NCBI GenBank assembly: GCA_026770025.1
Contig: JAMXDE010000004.1
Span: 3,752,504 to 3,816,503, forward strand
DNA from: Craspedostauros australis
Lineage: Eukaryota > Bacillariophyta > Bacillariophyceae > Mastogloiales > Achnanthaceae
Reading direction: 5' to 3'
DNA length: 64,000 nucleotides
Within the stretch, counting starts at the first letter, position 1. Each line of letters begins with the position of its first letter. The translations under genes and the position numbers were made by a program. Under the pieces are notes generated by a model, which did not search any database, was not told where the DNA came from, and saw nothing but the letters and a program-made list of their open reading frames with translations. Below are positions 54,843 through 62,204 of this stretch, in pieces.

Positions 54843-57800
54843 CACCCTCGCGTAACTCCCAACATGCTCTGTCCTGCTGTTTTGCTGCTGTCTGGAGTGG
54901 GCTTCAGGTATACTTCGCGCATTTTGCGATGATGGGCCGTCGGGTGATGTTTCGTGAAGTAATCCGCGAGGTTGTCGGCACCGGGGGCCCAGTAGATGAT
55001 GAAATGGCCTTGCTGGACTCGATCACGTACCCAGTAGAAACGCATGTCCATTGCGCGGGTTCGTCGTTGCTTCATGGTGTTGTTGACGATGCCTGATGCG
55101 GTGGAGTTGTCCGTTTTGATGGGAGTCGGTGGCTGTTCGTGGCCTAGTTCTGCGAGTGTGGTTCGAAGTGCGGTTGCTGCGTTGCAGTTCATGTACAACG
55201 CGCCGACTTCGGCTTCCGCTGCCGAACTCATGACGTTCTGTATCTTGTTGCATACAGTGTGGATGGCCCCGTTGTTCGGGGGTGGGCAGGTGGGTGCCTT
55301 GGTGCCGTCGATGGACTTCGCGCTGAGGTACATGTGTCCCCCTGCCCGGCTGCGCGCTTTGGGCAGACTCAAATAGGACGCATCGCTGTCGACATGAAGT
55401 ATCATATCGCTGGCTTTGTATTCTATGGTCGCGTGTGGGTGCGTGGCACAGTAGTCCAAGAGCTGTTTGACGCTGTGGGCTGTGGTCTGTGTTGCATGCG
55501 CCTGCTGTGTGGCTATGTCGCTGACTGCCGGCAGGATGGTAGGATCGACCGCTCTTGCGTAGTATAGCAGGGTGCCGACGATTTGCCGGATTCGGATGAT
55601 GTCGGCTGCCGGTAGTTCTGGCGATGTGTCTTCGAGTTTTGGTTCTTGTGTTTTGGCGCCGTATTGTGGTGCCTCACATTTTGCTGGGGAGTGCTGGGGT
55701 CTCGTTGGTAGTGGGTGTTGGAATTTGTGGAGTGCCTTCTGGATGTACCCGGGCATGGAGAGCCCGACTGTGCGCTTCTCGTAGTCCCATTTGAGGCTCA
55801 CTCCACAGTAGAGGTCGCCGTCCCACTCGATGGTGCACTTGTAGATTGTCTGTAGTGCTGTGATGAGGTGCTGGGCGTGCTCTTTGCCAACGTATTTGAC
55901 TCCGAAGTCATCTACTACCAGGGTGAATGTGATCGGTCTCCAGTCGTGTTTCCACAGGCCTGGTGTGTGTGGGACTGGGCGGTATCCGAATTTCGCGAGG
56001 TGTTTTTGCAACTTCACATTCGCGATCTTGCCGGCTTGGGGGAGTCCGTACATCCCTTTGCGGACTTCGACGTATACATTGCCGTTGTGTTCGAGTTTGC
56101 GCAGCTGGTATTGCTCGATGATTTCTGGTGGTATCATCGCTACCGGCATGCGCATGTACTCATAGCGCTTCATGTCGGTGTTCAAGTAGAAGTCCTTGAT
56201 GTCGATCGTCATGAAGCGCGCCTGCGGGGTGGACACGACGCTGTTGAAGAGGCATTTCGCGGTGGTGAGTTCTGCCGTTGGTGTGTGTACGTCGAAGGGG
56301 TAGTCGATGAGGTTGCCGCCAACCGTGAGTCTGGTTCGATGGGTTTCCGCTTTCTGCGGTCGTACGGCGCATACAATGCGGCCGTATGTGACAGTGCGGT
56401 CTCTTGGTACGGCGGACCGTGGTACGAAGAAGATTGTGTTGGTTGCGGCGGATGCTGGGATGCGCGTTCCGATGCCTTGGGCCAGGCGACCGATCTCGTT
56501 GGCAAATGATGTGTACCATTGCTCCGGTGTGTGGCCGTGTACTTTCCCAGCGATGAGATGCCGGTACTCGTATGCGGTTCCTGTTCGTTCGTCGATGACG
56601 GCGTTGGCTTTACTCGTGTGCTGCGACCATTGTCGCCGCTGGATTGCGCCTGTTCGCAGTCTCGTGCGTGGGATGGCCGTTGCCGGATGCGGTTGCGCGT
56701 CGTCTTCGTGGTCGGACTCGTCGTCGGAATCGTCGTCGTCGTCGGACTCGGCTTCGTCGTCTGTCACTGGTGGCGCCGTCGGGGCCACCCTCGGACGTGA
56801 ATGCGTGTCTGTCGGCAGCGCTTGTGGTGGGCCGGTTTGTGTCGGGCCGCATGTCGTTGTCTGCCGTGTGTCGATGGCGCGCGTCGGTGTTGGCACCCTC
56901 GGAAGTGATGCTGTCGGTTGCGTTCCTGCGGCGGTGGCGAATATGCTCTCCAGTTGTTTCAGCGCTTGCAGTTGCTGGTCGCCGACTGGCTGTAGTGGGA
57001 GGCATGGTTTGGTGAGCGCTGCGGTGAGGTCACTGGCGGCCTTGATGGCCAGTTCTGCATTGGTGGGCGTGGGGACGGCGCATTTGCTGGGCATCAGTTC
57101 GATGGTGTCGGTGATGCGTACCTTGCGTGTTTTGCTGCAGTACACCTTGTAGCACCGGTAGTGCTCCATGGCCGGTGCGATGTACCATCCTGCGGTGCCG
57201 TGTGGGGCCCATGTCGCTCGTTTGCTGGGCTTGTCGTGGATGACGGCTCGTGTTCCCGGAGGTGCCACTGGCGTCGCGTTGAAGTCGAAGGTGCCATGCA
57301 GTACTTGATACGCCGACACGTGTGGGTTGACTCGCGATGGCCGCATGAGGTTGAGCGTTGCGTCGCATTGCGGGAGGAGATGACACCACAAGTTCAGCGG
57401 GAACTTCGCGTCGGCGGTGGCCAATCCTGCGATGAAGTGGTCCTTCCAGGTTGAGATGGCTCTCTCTGCCGCGTTGCGTCGGTGGATCCCTGGCGGTACT
57501 AGTTGGTACTTGACGCCTTTGGAACGGATGAGTTGCTTGAGTTCCGCCGGTGCTTCGTTGTCTAGTTGATGAAAACATGGCGTGAGTCCGCTTCGGAGGA
57601 GAACGTCCAACATCTCGCCGCACGCTCGTGTGAGTTCGGTCGCGTGTCGGCTTTTCAGCGGGCGTGACAAAATTGCGTTCGAATCGTGATCGTAGAGTAC
57701 CATGATGTATTGGTATCCGCGACACGACGTCACTGGGAATCGGCCTGTTTGGTCGGTGTAAATTCGGCCGGAAGGCTGATACACATCCATGAACATATCG

Positions 57801-58123
57801 CGGGGTTCTGGCGAATTCTTGGTGGACTGGACGATGTTCCCACATTTTCGCTTGGTGGACTGCGTGTTCTGGTACTGCTGTCGCAGATGGCCAGCCGCCG
57901 TCGCTTCGGAAGGTGGAAGGAATTTTCGCACCAATTGTTCGGTGAGGCCAGGCCATGACGCAAAGAATCCTTTCTTGATCGCTGCCGTGAACGTGGATAC
58001 CGCTGGGCTGAAGCAGCACTGGTGGTAATACTTGGCGAGCTCGGTCTTGGTGGACTGGTGATGGATGTGATTGGCCAATTTTGGCGAATCCGGTGGTTTC
58101 GGTTGGATGTTAATTCGGTACAT
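54692..58123 (-). CDS. pol: Copia pol: integrase, reverse transcriptase, RNase H
   Basis: 1143 codons from the first ATG (the frame continues upstream toward protease). Order and motifs: a GAG-pre-integrase-like region with FSPAVSTFTAAIKKGFFASWPGL; integrase core with the DDE triad in YTDQTGRF, QLDNEAP and RRNAAERAI; a Pro/Asp-rich linker (DDDDSDDESDHEDD); reverse transcriptase with FMTIDIKDFYLN, GMYGLPQAGKIAN and the catalytic VVDDFG (V in place of the common Y); RNase H with HVDSDAS, SSAAEAEVGALY and TDNSTA. It is open end to end. The stop lies inside the 3' LTR. It is in a different frame from protease, see the A-run entry. Confidence 0.93.
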   Translation of the reverse strand: MYRINIQPKPPDSPKLANHIHHQSTKTELAKYYHQCCFSPAVSTFTAAIKKGFFASWPGLTEQLVRKFLPPSEATAAGHLRQQYQNTQSTKRKCGNIVQSTKNSPEPRDMFMDVYQPSGRIYTDQTGRFPVTSCRGYQYIMVLYDHDSNAILSRPLKSRHATELTRACGEMLDVLLRSGLTPCFHQLDNEAPAELKQLIRSKGVKYQLVPPGIHRRNAAERAISTWKDHFIAGLATADAKFPLNLWCHLLPQCDATLNLMRPSRVNPHVSAYQVLHGTFDFNATPVAPPGTRAVIHDKPSKRATWAPHGTAGWYIAPAMEHYRCYKVYCSKTRKVRITDTIELMPSKCAVPTPTNAELAIKAASDLTAALTKPCLPLQPVGDQQLQALKQLESIFATAAGTQPTASLPRVPTPTRAIDTRQTTTCGPTQTGPPQALPTDTHSRPRVAPTAPPVTDDEAESDDDDDSDDESDHEDDAQPHPATAIPRTRLRTGAIQRRQWSQHTSKANAVIDERTGTAYEYRHLIAGKVHGHTPEQWYTSFANEIGRLAQGIGTRIPASAATNTIFFVPRSAVPRDRTVTYGRIVCAVRPQKAETHRTRLTVGGNLIDYPFDVHTPTAELTTAKCLFNSVVSTPQARFMTIDIKDFYLNTDMKRYEYMRMPVAMIPPEIIEQYQLRKLEHNGNVYVEVRKGMYGLPQAGKIANVKLQKHLAKFGYRPVPHTPGLWKHDWRPITFTLVVDDFGVKYVGKEHAQHLITALQTIYKCTIEWDGDLYCGVSLKWDYEKRTVGLSMPGYIQKALHKFQHPLPTRPQHSPAKCEAPQYGAKTQEPKLEDTSPELPAADIIRIRQIVGTLLYYARAVDPTILPAVSDIATQQAHATQTTAHSVKQLLDYCATHPHATIEYKASDMILHVDSDASYLSLPKARSRAGGHMYLSAKSIDGTKAPTCPPPNNGAIHTVCNKIQNVMSSAAEAEVGALYMNCNAATALRTTLAELGHEQPPTPIKTDNSTASGIVNNTMKQRRTRAMDMRFYWVRDRVQQGHFIIYWAPGADNLADYFTKHHPTAHHRKMREVYLKPTPDSSKTAGQSMLGVTRGCIDSTPARDSSTRRTQTAHLAPTFSLEQSKTLAEVQTATPQYINAISHKY

Positions 58124-58127
58124 TCCG

Positions 58128-58520
58128 TCAACTTGATGCCGACAGCCTGTGTGAATCGTGTTTCCGTTTTTTTCGAATTCTCACGGATTCTTGGTCAAAG
58201 TCAACAGTCATGCCGTGGTCACACAGCTGTCCCACAGACACAAGCGAGGCGCTCGTGAGCTGTGGAAAAACTCTTGCTGCACATGCATGCTGTGGCACGT
58301 TGGAGATGCTGACTGTGGCTCGGTGGGAAGATTGGATCGACGAACCGTCAGGCAGCGCAACAGACAACGGTTTATCGTCGGGTGTTCGGCCAATGCTTGG
58401 ATCGGTTTGGCGCAAGAAATGACTAGTGCAACCTGAGTCAACAATGGCAAGGGCAGGCTCACAGGGTTTTGAAGTAGTAACAGCGAAAGTTACTTGCTTA
58501 CTGTGCTCCTGCCGTGGTCG
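58128..58520 (-). CDS. Copia protease, in frame with gag behind a TGA
   Basis: Directly after the gag TGA the same frame continues through KQVTFAVTT to the aspartic protease motif VDSGCTSHFL and on to VRIRKK, ending at 58128. It has no ATG before the active site, so it must be made by stop-codon readthrough (TGA-CGA) or be dead. About 130 codons, a normal Copia protease size. Confidence 0.8.
   Translation of the reverse strand, partial: RPRQEHSKQVTFAVTTSKPCEPALAIVDSGCTSHFLRQTDPSIGRTPDDKPLSVALPDGSSIQSSHRATVSISNVPQHACAARVFPQLTSASLVSVGQLCDHGMTVDFDQESVRIRKKRKHDSHRLSASS
58167..58173 (-). other. A7 run at the protease-pol frame change
   Basis: On the sense strand, seven A follow CG and precede CGGAAAC. 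The protease frame reads straight through the run to a stop 15 codons later; pol homology (TGCRHQVDGMYRI) lies in the +1 frame from this run. With six A the frames would be continuous, so this is a one-base indel, an assembly error, or a slippage site. Confidence 0.75.
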
Positions 58521-59684
58521 TCACGCGGTGGTCGGTGCTCCTTCGGTGGATCCTCCCATCGTGTTGTCACGTGTGGCTTCGCGCTTGTGGCCGTGTGCTG
58601 GGTTGTTGCATGTGGCGCTGGTGTGCGACGCCGCGACCTTGTATCCGTGGGTCCAGCAGTACGAGTTGTGCTTCTGCTTGCGCTTGTTCTTCTTGCCTGC
58701 TCCGGTGTTGGTGAGCGCCACGTTGGCTTGCATCTGGGATACCATGGTGGTGATCTCCGTCAGCTGCTTGACCAGATTGGCGTTGCTCTCGGTGAGTCTG
58801 GCGACAGTGTCGCGGTCCGCCGCGGTGGCCGATGCCAGATTGGCCAGAGCGTCGGCGGTTTCGGTGGGCGAGATGACAGCATTGGCGCTTTGGTAGTCGC
58901 CGCCTGCTGTCGTCGCTTGGGTCTCGCGATGGTCTTGGTGTGCGGCGGCAAAGTCCGTCTTGAATCTTGCCCATGTCTTGTCGGCGGCACGGAGAGCGCG
59001 GAAAGAACGGCATGCTTCGGGGAACACTTGCGTGCGAAACACCAGGTTGTACGCGGTGGTGACAAGCTGATGTTCGGAGTACGGGGTCTTGGCTGCGGCG
59101 GCAAGATCTCGTGCCGACTCGATCTGTGCGACGAGGACTTCGAACGGCGTTGACGGATCGTAGGGCGCCTTCATGTTCTTGTCGTTCTCGTCAAGGTCTT
59201 GCGGTGTGATCTTCTCGTACGTGCTGTACAGGTGTGTCAGGAGCTCGAGCGTGGTTACGTTGGCGTACCCTACGATGTTGTGTCGTAGGGTTCGTACGTA
59301 CTGGTCCTCGACCGCGCCAAGAAGCTGCTGCTTGAGGGCGTTGTCGACGGCGCGGTACTCTCGCCAGAGGCGCTCCTGTTCCTTGTGGATGCTGGTGGCT
59401 GCGCTGATCTGGGCTGCTGTAGCCGCGTTCGGGATGTTCGGATGTGGTCCTGGGTTGGCTGGCACGACGAAGGCTGCGGTGGACTGCTCTTGAAAGATAT
59501 CGTCAGAGACGGTGAGTACCAAGTAGCCGAGCTGTCCATTGCCGAGGGGGCAATGTACAGAAGCTGCGTTTGCGTTGAGTACTACGTTGAGCTCTGCGAT
59601 GGTCTCGTAGGTGGGCACCCCGACGATGGGTTCGACGACGGCTTGCGGAAAGGTCGCGAGGATCTTCTCGTGGCTGTTGGCCAT
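58521..59684 (-). CDS. gag: Copia gag
   Basis: 387 aa from an ATG 60 bp inside the 5' LTR. The central region has LWREYRAVDNALKQQLL and LLTHLYSTYEKIT, typical of Copia gag. Near the C terminus, after a basic stretch (KKNKRKQKH), the zinc-knuckle-like YCWTHGYKV...HTSATC...H replaces the canonical CCHC, as in many algal Copia elements. It ends in TGA, followed in frame by protease. Confidence 0.9.
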   Translation of the reverse strand: MANSHEKILATFPQAVVEPIVGVPTYETIAELNVVLNANAASVHCPLGNGQLGYLVLTVSDDIFQEQSTAAFVVPANPGPHPNIPNAATAAQISAATSIHKEQERLWREYRAVDNALKQQLLGAVEDQYVRTLRHNIVGYANVTTLELLTHLYSTYEKITPQDLDENDKNMKAPYDPSTPFEVLVAQIESARDLAAAAKTPYSEHQLVTTAYNLVFRTQVFPEACRSFRALRAADKTWARFKTDFAAAHQDHRETQATTAGGDYQSANAVISPTETADALANLASATAADRDTVARLTESNANLVKQLTEITTMVSQMQANVALTNTGAGKKNKRKQKHNSYCWTHGYKVAASHTSATCNNPAHGHKREATRDNTMGGSTEGAPTTA

Positions 59685-59743
59685 GGTGATGATGTTGGTC
59701 TTGGTGACCGAGATTTTTCAAACGTTTGCTATTAGCGAACAAC

Positions 59744-59931
59744 TGTCAATAGGACGGAGTGTGTGAATCAATGTTGTTCGCTAATATTTATGAGAGATAG
59801 CATTGATGTATTGAGGAGTTGCGGTCTGAACCTCTGCTAGTGTCTTGCTCTGCTCTAGGGAAAAAGTGGGCGCGAGGTGCGCGGTTTGCGTACGCCGGGT
59901 AGACGAGTCACGAGCGGGAGTAGAATCAATA
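59744..59931 (-). repeat. Copia 5' LTR
   Basis: 188 bp, identical to 54655-54842. Confidence 0.95.
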
Positions 59932-59936
59932 ATGCC
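59932..59936 (+). repeat. Target-site duplication ATGCC, right
   Basis: Forms the ATG of the remaining patatin 6 open frame. Confidence 0.92.
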
Positions 59937-61872
59937 ATCGGTGGTGGAGCAGGAGTCGCACGCATCCTTCAACTTCGTGGTCAACGGCGACGACAATAAT
60001 ACCAACAACAATGCCAGTCCAACATCATTCTCCCTCTTCCCATCAAGCGATATCGCATCACGTCGATCGGCCACCACTGACAACAACAACAACAATGAGA
60101 GCAACAGCAACAACAACAGGAAGAAAGGTAGAGGCAAAGGCAGAAAGCGCCCAGTCGCCAACGCTGCCGAACTGCAACAAGCCGTTCTGGACGACGGAGT
60201 CGCCTTCAAGGATGTGCAACTCGAGATCGACCTGGCCGAGAAGGACGTCCAAGACATGCTATCGCACGACGTCCTGCAAATCCTTGCCCAACGGTTCCAC
60301 GATCCTTCCTCCAAACCGGGCGCCCGCAACGACGATGCCAGCGTCGCACTCGCCATCGAAGGCGGCGGCATGCGTGGCTGCGTCTCGGCTGGCATGGCAG
60401 CCGCGATAGCCTCTCTCGGTCTCTCGGATGCCTTCGATTCCATCTACGGCAGCTCGGCCGGTTCCGTCATCGGGGCCTACATGGTCTCCAGACAAATGTG
60501 CGTCGATGTCTACGTCGACATCCTGCCCGCCGCCCAAACATCCTTCGTGTGCAAGAAGAGACTGCTGAAGTCGCTCGCCAAATCGGCCATGCAGCTCTTC
60601 TGGTCCAACAAGGTCCTTTCCAAGCTGCCGGGTGTGGGAAGATCGCAACAAGCGTTCGGTGTCGGCGACAATGCCATCATCGATAACCCGTACTTTCAGA
60701 ATCCTGGCATGAACATCTCCTTCGTTCTTGACGGTGTCATGGGCCAGCAGCATGGCATCCGACCGTTGGACATCGACAGCTTCGAGCAGAACGACGTCGT
60801 CCAGAAGCTGCGTATCGCCTCATCCTGCGTCGGCCGCGACGGACTCCTCTATTCGAAATGCCTCCGCACCGAGCACTTCTTTGCCGCATCGTCCGACTCG
60901 CTCATCGACAAACAAGATCGCATGTTCGCGTGCCTGCAGGCCAGCATGACCGTTCCCGGCGCCACAGGCCCGCCCGTCATGATCCACGACTGTCCGCACT
61001 TTGATGCATTCTGCACGGAACCCCTGCCGTATCGGTCGGCCGTCGCGGAAGGTGCCACGCACGTTCTCGTGCTGTGCAGCCGTCCCGAAGGGTGGGAACC
61101 CAAGACCAAGCCGGGCGTCTACGAAAAGGGCATCGCGCCGCTCTACTTCCATTCCAACAACCTCCCGCAGGTTGCCAGGTTCTTTGAACGTGGCGGGCAG
61201 CAGTACATCTACGCCGAAGACATCCTGACGTTGGAGGAGGGCAAGCTCGCCGTGACGCGAGGCGGCGAACCCATCGCCGTGCCGCCGGCGGATATCCTGT
61301 ACGGCGTGGATTCCGAACAAGAGGAGCGGCTCAACACAGCATCGAAGAAGGATCGCTCGACATGGAACAGAGCGCACTTGCTGCCGCTCAAGGTATCCAG
61401 CAGCGTGCCAGAGCTGCCCACCTTGGAACAGGATCAGGTTGAGGTCATCAAGGCCGTTCGGGCGGGGTACGCCGCCGCATTCGATCTGCTCGTGCCGGCC
61501 TTGGGCATCGAAGATCGCGTGGGTCAGCTCACGGGCGACGAGGCCGCGAGACTCATGTTCCCCGACGCGCCTGAGGACGCCTGTCCAAGACCGCTCTCGA
61601 CACCAAGGTCAGCGTGCAAGGATACCCCATCTTGGAACGGGAGCAGGTTCTGCTTGGGTCAACCGGCGGTGCGACAGCATTCCGGAATCCAGCGCGGGGC
61701 GGCGCCTTCAGTCCGGATACACCCACAACAACATCCCCGACGAGTAGCGAGGAAGATCTGCCCTGCGCTGCGACCCTACCTGCTCGAATCTCTGCCAGGA
61801 TTCCAAGATGGCAAGTTTGAGCATCTCGCGAAAGGCTTGCACACTTCGAAGGTGTCCAGCACATCTCTGTGA

Positions 61873-62204
61873 GCGCATACCATTGCACAGGGGTGTGGTG
61901 CTTGTCTGTGGAGAGTCATCCGAGACAACATGGCGCGTCCCTGCATTCAGCTCAACACGGCGAGCTTGGGATGGGTGCAAACATGAGTGCAAACATGAGA
62001 GCATGAGAGCATGTGGACAGATCTGCACCAGTCTGGGAATGCAACATTGTACATCACAGAGTACAGAACACAATTGAAGTAGAGTACGTAAACAGTTTTA
62101 GATTTTGAAGAAACCGCTCATGTCCTGTACGACTACTGAATATTCGTCATCTACTCTCCTCAACTTCATGACGCATTCGTTCCCCAGTCTTCTGTGGTGG
62201 TGCT
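61873..62204. other. Convergent 3' spacer, unit 6
   Basis: Same as the other units. No gene. Confidence 0.6.

Larger units (their letters stand above)
54655..59931 (-). mobile_element. Complete Ty1/Copia LTR retrotransposon, 5277 bp
   Basis: Two identical 188-bp LTRs, 5-bp target duplication, and gag, protease, integrase, reverse transcriptase and RNase H in Copia order, all on the minus strand. LTR ends in the sense direction are TATTGATT and CCTATTGACA, so the 5' end is TA and not the usual TG. Identical LTRs imply a very recent insertion. No classical tRNA-complementary primer site is obvious next to the 5' LTR. Confidence 0.95.
54500..61872 (+). pseudogene. Patatin-like phospholipase, copy 6, split by Copia insertion
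   Basis: The 5' part is 54500-54654, reading KVLAVPNIARK to TELRQVMP; the 3' part is 59932-61872, starting again at MPSVVEQES. The 5.28-kb Copia element lies between, with ATGCC duplicated on both sides. The duplicated ATG opens a 646-codon frame that keeps the catalytic motifs. Further damage: one C missing at 61584 and one C extra at 61774, so about 60 residues between are read out of frame before the normal YLLESLPGFQDGK end resumes. Probably non-functional, though the truncated frame could be transcribed from the LTR side. Confidence 0.85.

Noticed and set aside
58166-58174. Canonical -1 slippery heptamer A-AAA-AAA at the protease-pol junction
   Set aside because: A -1 shift leads to a frame without pol homology; pol is in +1. 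The sequence fits a one-base expansion of the A-run better.
59781-60443. 220-codon minus frame across the right LTR junction
   Set aside because: Chance fusion of antisense patatin with the pol tail encoded in the LTR.
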